Assembly (NCBI RefSeq): GCF_040802235.1 | Contig: NC_133172.1 | Coordinates: forward strand, 26,555,738-26,619,737 | DNA length: 64,000 nt | From: Manis javanica | Taxonomy: Eukaryota > Chordata > Mammalia > Pholidota > Manidae | Direction of reading: 5' to 3' | Shown here: one piece after another, positions 1-11,090 of the stretch | Layout of the letters: each line of letters starts with the position of its first letter | Position numbering within the stretch: position 1 is the stretch's first letter | Notes under the pieces: model-generated | The model's input: only the letters and a program-made list of their open reading frames with translations | What the model was told of the DNA's origin: nothing | Database searches by the model: none | Program-made: the position numbers and the translations under genes

Positions 1-676
1 AATACAAAAATTAAACAATCTCTGGAAGGACTTCAAAGCAGAATGGATGAGATGCAAGAGACCATTAATGGACAAGAAATCAGTGAACAGGAATACAGAG
101 AAGCTGATGCAGAGATAGATAGAAGGATCTCCAGGAATGAAAGAATATTAAGAGAACTGTGTGACAAGTTGAAATGGAACAATATTTGCATTATAGGAAA
201 ACCAGAAGAAGAAGAGAGAGAAAAAGGGATAGAAAGTGTCTTTGAAGAAATAATTGCTGAAAATTTCCTCAAACTGGGGGAGGAAATGGCCTCTCAGACT
301 GCAGAAGCACACAGAACTCCTATGACAAGGGACAAAAGGAGGGTAACACCAAGACACATAATAATTAAAATGGCAAAGATCAAAGACAAGGACAGAGTAT
401 TAAAGGTAACCAGAGAGAAAAATAAAAGGTCACCTACAAAGGAAAACCCATCAGGCTATCATCAGACTTCTCAAGAGAAACCTTACAGGCCAGAAGAGAA
501 TGGCATGATATATTTAATGCAATGAAACAGAAGGGCCTTGAACCAAGAATATGGTATCCAGCACAATTATCATTTTAATATGAAGGAGGGATTAAACAAT
601 TGCCAGACAAGGAAAAGTTGAGGGAATTTGACTCCCACAAACCACCTCTACATGGTATCTTAGAGGGACTGCTCTA
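1..676 (+). pseudogene. L1 ORF1 (RNA-binding protein) remnant
   Basis: ORF1p is the trimeric RNA chaperone that packages L1 RNA. Here the frame is open at 43-525 and contains the C-terminal half of the coiled coil followed by the conserved RRM-like block (ILRELCDKLKWNNICIIGKP, about residues 33-52 of the open frame). Near 425 an A-rich run shifts the frame, and the ending (…GMIYLMQ, stop at 525) is out of frame. The normal C-terminal domain can be followed in another frame to about 676. The N-terminus lies beyond the left edge. Confidence 0.9.
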
Positions 677-872
677 GATGGAAGCACTCCTAAAAAGAGC
701 ACAGAAAAAAACTCCCAACATAGGAAGAATGGAAGAGGAGGAATAAGAAGGTAGAGAAATGAAGAATCATCAGGCAGTGTTTAGAATAGCTCAATAAGAG
801 AGTTAAGTTAGACAGTTAGATAGTAAAGAAGTTTAACTTGAACGTTTGGTAACCACAAACTTAAAGCCTGCA

Positions 873-3800
873 ATGGCAATAAATACATATCCTTCAATAA
901 TCACCCTAAATGTAAATGGACTGAATGCACCAATCAAAATAAACAGAATAATAGAATGGATAAAAAAGCAAGACCCAACTATATGCTGCTTACAAGAGAC
1001 TCACCTCAAACCCAAAGACATGCACAGATTAAAAGTCAAGGGATGGAAAAAGATACTTCATGCAAACAACAGGGAGAAAAAAGCAGGTGTTGCAATACTA
1101 GTATCAGACAGAATAGACTTCAAAACAAAGAAAATAACGAGAGATAAAGAAGGACATTACATAATGATAAAGGGGTCAATCCAACAAGACGACATAACCA
1201 TAATAAATATATATGCATCCAATACAGGAGCACTAACATATGTGAAACAAATAGAAACAGAATTAAAGGAGGAAATAGAATGCAATGCATTCATTTTGGG
1301 AGACTTCAACATACCACTCACTCCAAAGGACAGATCCACGAGACAGAAAATAAGTAAGGACACAGAGGCACTGAACAACACACTAGAACAGACGGACTAA
1401 TAGACATCAACAGAACTCTACATCCAAAAGCAACAGGATACACATTCTTCTAAAGTGCACATGGAACATTCTCCAGAATAGACCACATACTAGGCCACAA
1501 AAAGAGCCTCAGTAAATTCCAAAAGATTGAAATCCTACCAACCAGCTTTTCAGACCACAAAGGTATAAAACTAGAAATAAATTCTACAAAGAAAGCAAAA
1601 AGACTCAAAAACACATGGAGGCTTAACAACATGCTCCTAAATAATGGATAAAGGACCAAATTCAAATGGAGATACAGCAATATATGGAAACAAATGACAA
1701 CAAAAACACAAATCCCCAACTACTGTGAGACACAGCAAAAGCAGTCTTAAGAGAAAAGTATATAGCAATCCAGGCATATTTAAAGAAGGAAGAACAATCC
1801 CAAATGAATAGTCTAATGTCACAATTATCGAAATTGGAAAAAGAAGAACCTAAAGTCAGGCCCAAAGTCAGCAGAAGGAGGGACATAATAAAGAAGAGAG
1901 AGGAAATAAACAAAATTGAGAAGAATAAAACAATAGAAAAAATCAATGAAACCAAGAACTGGTTCTTTGAGAAAATAAACAAAATAGATAAGTGTATAGC
2001 CAGACTTATTAAGAGAAAAAGAGAATCAACACACATCAACAGAATCAGAAACGAGAAAGGAAAAATCACGACGGACCCCACAGAAATACAAAGAATTATT
2101 AGAGAATACTATGAAAACCTATATGCTAACAAGCTGGAAAACCTAGGAGAAATAGACAAATTCCTAGAAAAATAGAACCTTCCAAGACTGACCCAGAAAC
2201 AGAAAATCTAAACAGACCAATTACAAGCAACAAAATTGAAGCGGTAATCAAAAAACTACCACAGAACAAAACCCCTGGGCCAGAAGGATTTACCTCGGAA
2301 TTTTATCAGACATACAGAGAAGACATAATACCCATTCTCCTTAAAGTTTTCCAAAAAACAGAAGAGGAGGTAATACTCCCAAACTCATTCTATGTAGCCA
2401 ACACCACCCTAGACCAAAACCAGGCAAAGACCCCACCAAAAGAGAAAACTACAGACCAATATCCCTGATGCACCTAGATGCAAAAATACTCAACAAAATA
2501 TTAGCAAACCGAATTCAAAAATACATCAAAAGGATCATACACCATGACCAAGTGGGATTCATCCCAGGGTGCAAGGATGGTACAACATCTGAAAATCCAT
2601 CAACATCATCCACCACATAAACAAAAAGAAGGACAAAAATCACATGATCATCTCCATAGTAGCTGAAAAAGCATTTGACAGAATTCAACATCCATTCATG
2701 ATAAAAACTCACAACAAAATGGGTATAGAGGGCAAGTACCTCAACATAATAAAGGCCATGTATGATAAACCCACAGCCAACATCATACTGAACAGCAAAA
2801 AGCTGAAAGCTTTTCCTCTGAGATTGGGAACAAGACAGGGATGCCCACTCTCCCCACTGTGATTCAACATAGTACTGGAGGTCCTAGCCATAGCAATTAG
2901 ATAAACAACAAAATGCAAGGAATCCAGATTGGTAAAGAAGTTAAACTGTCCCTATTTGCAGATGACATGATATTGTACATAAAAATTCCTAAAGACTCCA
3001 CTCCAAAACTACTAGAACTAATATCAGAATTCAGCAAAGTTGCAGGATACAAAATTAACATACAGAAATTTGTGGTTTTTCTATACACTAACAATGAACT
3101 AATAGAAAGAGAAATCAGGAAAACAATCCCATTCACAATTGCATCAAAAAGAATAAAATACCTAGGAATAAACCTAACCAAGGAAGTGAAAGATCTATAC
3201 CCTGAAAACTACAAGACACTCTTAAGAGAAATTAAAGAGGACACTAACAAATGGAAACTCATTCCATGCTCCTGGCTAGGAAGAATTAATATTGTCAAAA
3301 TGGCCATCCTGCCCAAAGCAATCTACAGATTCAATGCAATCCCTATCAAATTACCAACAGCATTCTTCAATGAACTGGAACAAATAGCTCGAACAAAGTA
3401 AATTAGAAATGGATCAAAGACTTGAAAGTCAGTCGTGAAACCATAAAACTCTTAGAAAAAAACATAGGCAAAAATCTCTTAGACAGAAACATGAGTGACC
3501 TCTTCTTGGACATATCTCCCTGGGCAAGCAAAAATGAACAAGTGGGACTATATCAAGCTGAAAAGCTTCTGTACAGCTAAGGACACCATCAATAGAACAA
3601 AAAGGTATCCTATACTATGGGAGAATATATTCATAAATGACAGATCCAATAAAGGATTGACATCCAAAGTATATAAAGAGCTCACACACCTCAACAAACA
3701 AACAGCAAATAATCCAATTAAAAAATGGGCAGAGAAGCTGAATAGACAGTTCTCTAAAGAAGAAATTCAGATGGCCAACAGACACATGAAAAGATGTTCC

Positions 3801-4355
3801 ACATCGCTTGTCATCAGAGAAATGCAAATTAAAACCACAATGAGATATCACCTCACACCAGTAAGGATGGCTACCATCCAAAAGACAAACAACAACAAAT
3901 ATTCGCAAGGTTATGGAGAAAGGGGAACCCTCCTACACTGCTGGTGGGAATGTAAATTAGTTCAACCATTGTGGAAAGCAGTATGGAGGTTCCTCAAAAA
4001 GCTCAAAATAGAAATATCATTTGACCTAGGAATTCCACTTCTAGGAATTTACCCTAAGAATGCAGCAACCCAGTTTGAAAACGACAGATGTACCCCTATG
4101 TTTTTTGCAGCACTATTTACAATAGCCAAGAAATGGAAGCAACCTAAGTGTCCATCAGTAGATGAATGGATAAAGAAGATGTGGTACATATACAAAATGT
4201 AATATTATTCATCCATAAGAATAAACAAATCCTACCTTTTGCAACAACATGGATGGAGCTAGAGAATATTATGCTCAATGAAATAAGCCAGGCAGACAAA
4301 GACAATTCCAAATTATTTCACTCATCTGTGGAGTATAAGAACAAAGAAAAACTGA
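873..4355 (+). pseudogene. L1 ORF2 (endonuclease/reverse transcriptase) remnant
   Basis: ORF2p nicks DNA and reverse-transcribes L1 RNA. The start is placed at the ATG at 873, matching the equivalent ATGs in the other two full-length copies. In order: an APE-type endonuclease (LNVNGLNAPI; QETHLKPKD, about 905-1,400), the linker (1,800-2,175), reverse transcriptase with RQGCPLSPL (about 2,840) and the catalytic FADDM (about 2,955), and the C-terminal Cys-rich segment ([12 protein letters not shown], about 3,920-3,955). There are many stops and frameshifts (for example after 1,400, 2,175 and 2,862) plus the roughly 350-bp deletion near 3,396. The protein cannot be made. Confidence 0.93.
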
Positions 4356-4690
4356 AGGAACAAAACAGCAGCAGAATCACAGAACCCAAGAATGGACTAA
4401 CAGTTACCAAAGGGAAAAGGACTGGGGAGGATATGTGGGTAGGGAGGGATAAGGGCGGGGAAAAAGAAAGGGGGCATTATGATTAGCATGTATAGTGTTG
4501 TGGGGGGGGTACAAGGAGCGCTGTACAACACAGAGAAGACAGGTAGTGATTATACAGCATCTTGCAATGCTGATGGACAGTGACGGTTGTGAGGTGTGTG
4601 CAGGGTACTTGGTGAGGGGTGGAGCCTGGTAAACATGGTGTCCTTCATGTAACTGTAGATTAATGATAGCAAAAATAAAAACTAAAAAAT
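4200..4690 (+). repeat. L1 family B 3' UTR and A-rich tail
   Basis: After the ORF2 end come a G-rich polypurine segment (about 4,420-4,520, including an eight-G run), then a conserved end sequence (GTAAACATGGTG, TTCATGTAACTGTAGATTAATGATA) and an A-rich tail. The same order occurs at 37,250-37,535 and 37,880-38,130, and in reverse at 41,640-41,870. Confidence 0.85.
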
Positions 4691-4869
4691 GAAAAAATCA
4701 TCTAACTATATTATAGGTAATTATAAAAACAGAATAGTAAATGCTAGAAACTAATATCTGGTAGCTTGAAAAGCTGCCTAGTTTCCTATACAACAAAGAA
4801 AATACAATGTTTGAGATATAAACAAGTTAATGTACAAAACAATAAACATTCAAATATTTGAAAAAACTT

Positions 4870-6429
4870 TAATGAATCATAAAAGACTACTACCACAGCA
4901 ACATGCCAACAAATTGGAAAACCTAGAAGAAATGGGTAAATTCTAAAAAACACACAGCCTTCAAAGACTGAATCATGAATAAGTATAAAGTCTGAGTAGA
5001 CTAATTAAGAATAATGAAATTGAATAAGTAATTTTAAATCTCAAGAAAAGCAAAATTTCAGTTACAGACAGCTTCAGAAATTAATTCTACCAAACATTTA
5101 AAGCTAAAATCTTTCTCATATTATTACAAAAAATTTGAAAAGGAAATAATGCTTTCAGACTCACTTTACAAGGCCAACATTACCCTGAATCCCAAACCAT
5201 ATAGACACTTCAAAAATATGAAAATTACAGACCAATATAACTTATGGACATAGATACAAAAATCCTCAAAAATATTAGCAAACTGAATTCGACAATACAT
5301 TAAAAGGATCATACACCATAAGTAAGTGGGATAATTCCAGAGATGCAAGGACCATTCAACATCTGCAAATCAATCATTATATACCACATTAATAAGAAAA
5401 AGGGTGAAAATTATATGATGGATAAAAATCATCTCAAAAATTCAGAAAATCGCTTGATAAAATTCAGCATTCATTTATGATAAAAACTCTCAACAAGGTG
5501 GATATAGAAAGAAGGTACCTTAACATAATAAAAACCGTATATTACAAACCCCACAGCTAACATCATACTCAATTTTGAAAAGCTGAAATATTTTCCTTTA
5601 AGGTCCTGAACAAGACAAAGATACCCACTCTCACCACATACATTCTATATAGTATTTGAAATCCTACACACAGAATTAGACAAGAGAAATAAATAAAAAT
5701 CATCCAAACTGGAAATAGAAAGAAAAACTGTCACTACTTGCAGATAACATGATACCTATATGGAAAACCCTGAAGACTCCACAAAAAGAAACGTAGAATT
5801 AATGAATGAGTTTAGTAGAGTTGCAGGATACAGAATTGACATACAGAAATTGGTTGCATTTCTGTACTCTAATAACAAGCTATTAGAAGGAGAAATCAAG
5901 GAAACAATCCCATTTACAATTATATCAAAAATAATAAAATACCTGTGAACAAATTAAACCAAGGAGGTAAAAGACTTACTCTGAAAATTATAAGATGTTG
6001 ATGAAAAAATTTGGAGATGATACAAAGAAGTAGAAAAATACTATACTCATGGATTGGAAGAATCAATATTGTTAAATGTCCATGCTACCCAAAGTAATGT
6101 ACTGATTAAATTCAAAGCCCATCAAATATAACAGATTTTATACACTTAGAACTAGAATCCTAAAGTTGGTGTGGAGCCATAAAATATCCTGAATATCTCA
6201 AGTAATCTTGAGAAAGAACAAAGCTAGGGGTACCGTGCTCCCTGATTTCAGACTGTACTACAAAGCTAGTGCCAGTACTGTAGTTATTAATAAAGTATGG
6301 TACTGGCATAAAAACATATAGATCAATGGAACACTATAGAAAGCCCAGAAATAAACCCACAAATACATGCTCAATTTTTCTATGACTGAGGAGATAAGAA
6401 AATACAATGGGGAAAAGAGAGTCTCTTCA
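4870..6429 (+). mobile_element. Ancient L1, part 1 of 3 (ORF2 region)
   Basis: Degenerate L1 ORF2 on the + strand: the reverse-transcriptase region can be followed (for example 5,760-5,948, VAGYRIDIQKLVAFLYSNNK) but is much more decayed than in the neighbouring family B copies. It stops at AGTCTCTTCA (6,420-6,429) and resumes with the same ten bases at 7,498-7,507. The parts 7,508-8,217 and 9,335-9,910 continue the same element, so this is one old L1 split by two later insertions. The 4,691-4,869 stretch before it is AT-rich and shows nothing recognisable. Confidence 0.8.
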
Positions 6430-7247
6430 TATCATAATTCTTCCAAGTGGTAAAGACACCTCAAGACAAATGCTGGGCATAGAAGCCACAGGGCATAAAA
6501 TATGCAAAGAAGTAAAAAGCTAACCTTTTCAAACAATAAGGCTTCTCTCTCACTTATCAACTTAACATTTCCCTGTATGGCCCCGGAAGATGACTGGTTA
6601 GCCAGAGACGGGTAAGATTCCTCCAGGGAGGAACAACCTAAGACAGGCACAGTCGCAGTGGGGCCATCAGGTGATAAAATGGGGATCAACAGAGGTGAGG
6701 CTTAGAACCTCCCCCCACCCCTGTTCTGAGAGAAATCTTCTGCATACGTGGATGTTTTATTGCCCTTGTCTAGCTTGGATTAACACAGTCTACAGGCACA
6801 CACCTGATCATCTACATTTGCTCTCTTACAACACTAAACTATGTTTTCTACCTTTATCTTGTATCTACCTACCACTTCAGCATTTTATTAAAAATAATAA
6901 TAATAAAGAGAAATGTGGTATCCACATATAAATCAAGTATAAAAATGAAATGAATATTCATATTTGAACTGACTGTTTATAGTTCATAATGTATGATCAA
7001 AACCAAAAGTCTCTGTGATGACTGCCCTTGTAATGTTCACCATGTAACTTATTCACTATGTAAGAATTTGTTCTCCATGTAAGAACTTGTTCGTTATGCT
7101 TCAGAAGATTGGAGACTGATGAAAATTAGGCTTGGGGTGGATCAATGATTGTGCATTGAGCACTGACCCCCCCTATACAGAATTTTATAGTGGTTAACAA
7201 CCATTTCATCAATAAATATGAGAGATGGCCTCACAAAAAAAAAAAAA
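6430..7247 (+). repeat. Retroviral LTR-containing tail, copy 1 (5'-truncated, polyadenylated)
   Basis: Aligns by eye along its full length, in reverse, with 39,770-40,605. It contains a purine run (about 6,895-6,912, AATAATAAAGAGAAATG) followed by TGTGGTATCCAC. I read this as a possible polypurine tract and LTR start. AATAAA lies about 18 bases before the A run. It begins after the env remnant, so no viral coding sequence is included. Confidence 0.7.
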
Positions 7248-7439
7248 GTACACACTTCCAATTGTAAATTAAATATATAACCGGGATGTAATGTATAGGA
7301 TAAGGAATATAGTCAAAATATTGTAACAACTTGGTATGGTGATAGCTGGTACCTAGAATTATCATGTATATAAATGTTAAATCACTGTGTTGTAAACCTG
7401 AAACTAATGTAATACTGTGTGTCAACTACCCTTCAATAA

Positions 7440-7494
<55 letters not shown>

Positions 7495-7497
7495 GAA
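7248..7497 (+). repeat. L1 3' end fragment with AAAT tail
   Basis: Resembles the older L1 3' ends at 9,700-9,905, 17,010-17,222 and 32,166-32,281 (ACTATGTTGTACACCTGAAAC-type ends). The tail is a nearly pure AAAT repeat from 7,437 to 7,494. Confidence 0.75.
7437..7494. repeat. AAAT microsatellite
   Basis: About fourteen uninterrupted AAAT units, grown from the poly(A) tail of the L1 fragment before it. Expected to vary in length between individuals. Confidence 0.95.
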
Positions 7498-7507
7498 AGT
7501 CTCTTCA

Positions 7508-8217
7508 ATAAATGGTTTAGGAAAACTGGAGAGCTCCATGCAAAAGAATGAAACTGGACCACTATCTTATACCATATACAACAATAAACTAAAAATGAAT
7601 CAAAACCTTTAACATAAGACCTGAAACTATAAAACTGCTAAAATTAAAAATAGACAGTAAACTCTTTGATATCAGTCTAAGAAATATTTTTTTGGGACCA
7701 ACATCCTCAGGAAAGGGCAAAAATAGTGAAATAAATATATCAAACTAAAAAGCTTTTGCACAGCAAAAGAAACCACCAATACAAAAGAAAGGGCAACATA
7801 CTGAATGGGAGAAGATATTTTCAAGCCATACATCTGACAAGTGGTTAATATCCAATATATAAATAAAGAACTTACAAAACATAAAAAAAAATCTGGTTAA
7901 ATAATAGGCAGAGGACCTTAATGGACATTTTTCCAAAAACATACAGATGGCTAACAGCACATGAAAAGAGAAATAGAAATCCAAACCACAATAAGATATC
8001 ATCTCCCACCTGTCAGATTGGATATTACCACAAAGACAAAAAAATAGCTAGCATTGGCAAGGATATGGAGAAAAAGGAACTTCACAGACTATTGATGGGA
8101 ATAAAAATTGGTTCAGTCACCATGGAAAGTAGAATGCAGATTTCTCAGAGAACTAAAATACAAATCCTATAGGATCCAGCAATTCCACTTCTAAAGAGAA
8201 TAAAGAAAATAAAATCA
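7508..8217 (+). mobile_element. Ancient L1, part 2 of 3 (ORF2 C-terminal region)
   Basis: Continues the old L1 after the chimeric insertion, beginning with the sequence expected after the TSD (AATAAATGGTTTAGGAAAAC). It covers the ORF2 C-terminal region and the start of the distal ORF2 block (ATCCAGCAATTCCACTTCT near 8,176). No frame is open. It is interrupted at 8,217. Confidence 0.8.
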
Positions 8218-9322
8218 AAGGATATCATCAAGAAAACAAAAAGGCATCCTACAGTATGGGAGAATATATTTGTAAATGACACATCCGGCAAGGGGTTAAC
8301 ATCCAAAATATATAAAGAACTTACACACCTCAACACCCAAAAAGCAAATAACCCAATTAACAAATGGGCAGAGGATATGAAGAGACGATTCTCCTAAGAA
8401 GAAATTCAGATGTCAACAGACACATGAAAAGATGCTCCACATCACTAATCATCAGGGAAATGCAAATTAAAACCACAGTGAGATATCACCTCACACCAGT
8501 AAGGATGGCCAGCATCGAAAAGACTAAGAACAACAAATGTTGGCGAGGATGTGGAAAAAGGGGAACCCTCCTACACTGCTGATGGGAATGTAAGCTAGTT
8601 CAACCATTGTGGAAAGCAATATGGAGGTTCCTCAAAAAACTAAAAAAATACCATTTGACCAGGTAATCCCACTTCTTGGAATATACCCAAAGAATGCAAC
8701 TTCTCACATTCAAAAAGGTATATGCACCCCTATGTTCATCGCAGCACTTTTTACAATAGCCAAAATAGGGAAGCAACTTAAGTGTCTATCTATAGATGAA
8801 TGGATAAAGAAGATGTGGTACATATATACAATGGAATACTATTCAGCCATAAGAAAGAAACAAATCCTACCATTTCCAGCAACATTGATGGAGCTGGAGG
8901 ACATTATGCTCAGTGAAATAAGCCAGGTGGAGAAAGACAAATGCCATATGATTTCCCTCATTTGTGTAGTATAACAATGAAGCAAACTGAAGGAACAAAA
9001 TGGCAGCAGACTCAGAGAATCCAAGAAGTGACTAGTGGTTACCAAAGGGGAGGTGTGTGGGAGGGCGGGTGGGGAGGGAGGGAGAAGGGTATTGAGGGGT
9101 ATTATGTTTAGTACACATGGTGTGGGGGATCACAGGAAGAACAGTGTATCACAGAGAAGGGACATAGTGGATCTCTGGCAACTTGCTGCACTGATGGACA
9201 GTGACTGCATTGAGGTATGGGTGGAGACTTGATTATGTGGGTGAATGTAGTAACCACATTGTTTTTTCATGTGAAACCATCATAAGAGTGTATATCAATC
9301 ATACCTTAATAAAAAATAAAAT
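8218..9322 (+). mobile_element. Younger 5'-truncated L1 (family A 3' end)
   Basis: An L1 fragment holding the last ~740 bp of ORF2 (open pieces 8,364-8,582 and 8,609-8,974, with GKRGTLLHC) and a 3' UTR ending in ACCTTAATAAAAAATAAAAT. Both flanks carry AAAATAAAATCA (8,206-8,217 and 9,323-9,334), part of which overlaps the tail. Its 3' UTR (GGTGTGGGGGATCACAGG; TTTTTTCATGTGAAACCAT) matches the L1 ending at 61,264, called family A here, and differs from family B. Confidence 0.88.
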
Positions 9323-9334
9323 AAAATAAAATCA

Positions 9335-9910
9335 CTAATTTGAGAAGATTTCCTATGTTTATCACAGTATTTTGCAATAGCCAAGATATAGAGTCAATTT
9401 AATAGATGAATGGATAAAGAAGAGGTGGTATTTATATAATGGAAGATTGCTCAGCTATAAAGAGAATGCAATCTTGCCATTTTTGACAACATGGATGGAT
9501 CTAGGGAGTATCATGCTAAGTGAAATAAGACAGAGAAAGACACCCATATGATTTCACTTATATGTGGCATCTAATAAACAGAACAAATGGGAAAACAGAA
9601 GAAAACAGAAACAGACTCATACATACAGAAAATAAACTGTTGTCCACCAGAGAAGGAAGGCATTTGTAGTGGTGGGAGCAATATTAGTGAAGGAGATTAA
9701 GACGTACAAACTTCCAGTCATAAAATAAGTCATGGGGATATGATCTGCAGTATAAAGAATAGTCACTAACAGTGTAATAACTATATATGATGAGAGATGG
9801 TAGCAAGGCTTATCATGGGGATCATTTCATAATATATAAAAATATGAAATCAGTTTGATGTACACCTTAAACAAATAAGATATTGTATTTCAATTATACT
9901 TCAATAGAAA
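9335..9910 (+). mobile_element. Ancient L1, part 3 of 3 (3' end)
   Basis: Resumes the old L1 after the second insertion: TTTGCAATAGCCAAGATAT, the last ORF2 codons, then the 3' UTR with AGTCATGGGGATATGATCTG and an end at TATACTTCAATAGAAAAG. The order of the parts shows the host copy is older than both inserts. Confidence 0.82.
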
Positions 9911-11090
9911 AGAAAATTGAAGTATTTTAAAAATTGCACTTTAAGAAATTTACTTTAAAGGTAAAAATTTAGAATACAGAGTAAAAAATAAATTATCCCA
10001 TTTTGTCATTTAATTCTCCAATTTTACTTCCCTACTGGTTACCATAATCATTCTCTTTTTTAATCATGTCCTTTATATAGGTCTCCATAGTCCTCTACTC
10101 CTCTTATTAATTTAATTTTGTGGTGATGTTCATTGAATGTGGCTGAGATGTAATGGCTAAGGTTTCCTTGGCCATAGCTGAGAAATTTGAAGCATTGGCA
10201 TTTTAGTGCAATTTGGCTTGGAGTGCCACTATCCTTCTCTATGGTTCCCCAGTGTCTGTTACCAGGGCTTGTTAACTGGATTTTGCCAAGTGGATAAGGC
10301 TTGAAGATCTCAGCCTTACTTGACTCCCTGGACAAAAGATCGTATGTCATCAATGTTTTTTCTCCCATAGACTTTTTTTCCTATGTTATAGAAACCCTCT
10401 TGAGAATATCTCCTGTATATTAGTCCAGTATCCTAAACTCCATGTAAGAAATTTTTCTTCTTATAGGAATGAATGGGGTTAACAGATCATCACTATGATA
10501 CATCTCTGTTAAAACAGTCACTGAACTATCTACTGCTTCCTCAAAGGTAAGCCACACATCTTCACTTAGGGTAAAGGGCTAGGAATTCCACACATATACA
10601 GTCTGAAGCCCCCTGGTTTAGAAGTTCTGCTGGTCTGTTTCTATTAAAAATTAAATAATTAGACATGATAAATACATGATCTATGAACGTAGCATAAAAT
10701 TCAGCATATGTGCTCTATAAATAAAACTGGAAGAGACTTCATATTTTATGCCCTAAATAATATGAAATAAAGTTATGATTAAATTTCACCTTGGGTCCAA
10801 GATTTGGACCTGAGAGGTCATAAATATGGTGAGAACACTTTGGCCACTTCTGTGATCCCTGCTTTGATGGAAGAGCTGTCCAGTATCCCTGCAGGGGTTT
10901 GGCTGTGGGTAGGTGAAAATGCCCTCTAGATCCATCCTCAGTGCCAAGAGGGCCATGGAAGCTCTGGGGTCCAGTATTGGGACTATTGTAGAAGCCCATC
11001 TTTGTCACAGGAATAAAAATATTATAGATAGCAGTTCTGCATATAAGGAGATTGGAAGCCACCATTCCACCCTAGCAACAAAAGCCGAAT
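9911..11090. other. Unassigned stretch with a weak fossil coding signal
   Basis: No known repeat was recognised with confidence. On the - strand two open frames lie in order, 10,739-11,065 (108 codons) and 10,060-10,368 (102 codons), separated by a stretch with stops. Their composition is protein-like, rich in Gly, Pro, His and Ser (for example SPGNRHWGTIEKDSGTPSQ), and they could be remains of a retroviral gene. No catalytic motif is visible. See the finding on this region. Confidence 0.35.

Larger units (their letters stand above)
1..4690 (+). mobile_element. LINE-1, nearly full length, cut by window edge
   Basis: The copy starts inside ORF1 and runs through the ORF1/ORF2 spacer, ORF2 and a G-rich 3' UTR to an A-rich tail near 4,665-4,690. 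Its 3' end closely matches those at 37,190-37,535, 37,900-38,130 and 41,640-41,950 (minus strand), which defines one L1 subfamily in the window, here called family B. Near 3,396 about 350 bp of ORF2 present in the copy at 34,045-37,535 are missing, with the join at a short shared AAAGTAAATT stretch. All frames are interrupted, so the copy is dead. The 5' end and 5' TSD lie outside the window. Confidence 0.95.
6420..7507 (+). mobile_element. Chimeric insertion: retroviral tail + poly(A) + L1 3' end, with TSD
   Basis: The insert sits between two copies of AGTCTCTTCA (6,420-6,429 and 7,498-7,507) inside the old L1. From 6,430 it carries the 3' portion of the same retroviral env-LTR tail found reversed at 39,770-41,430, ending in AATAAA (about 7,212) and a 13-base A run (7,235-7,247). 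This is followed at once by an L1 3' end (7,248-7,436: TGTAAACCTGAAACTAATGT region) and an AAAT microsatellite. One TSD pair encloses both parts, which suggests a single insertion of a chimeric cDNA. Confidence 0.75.
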
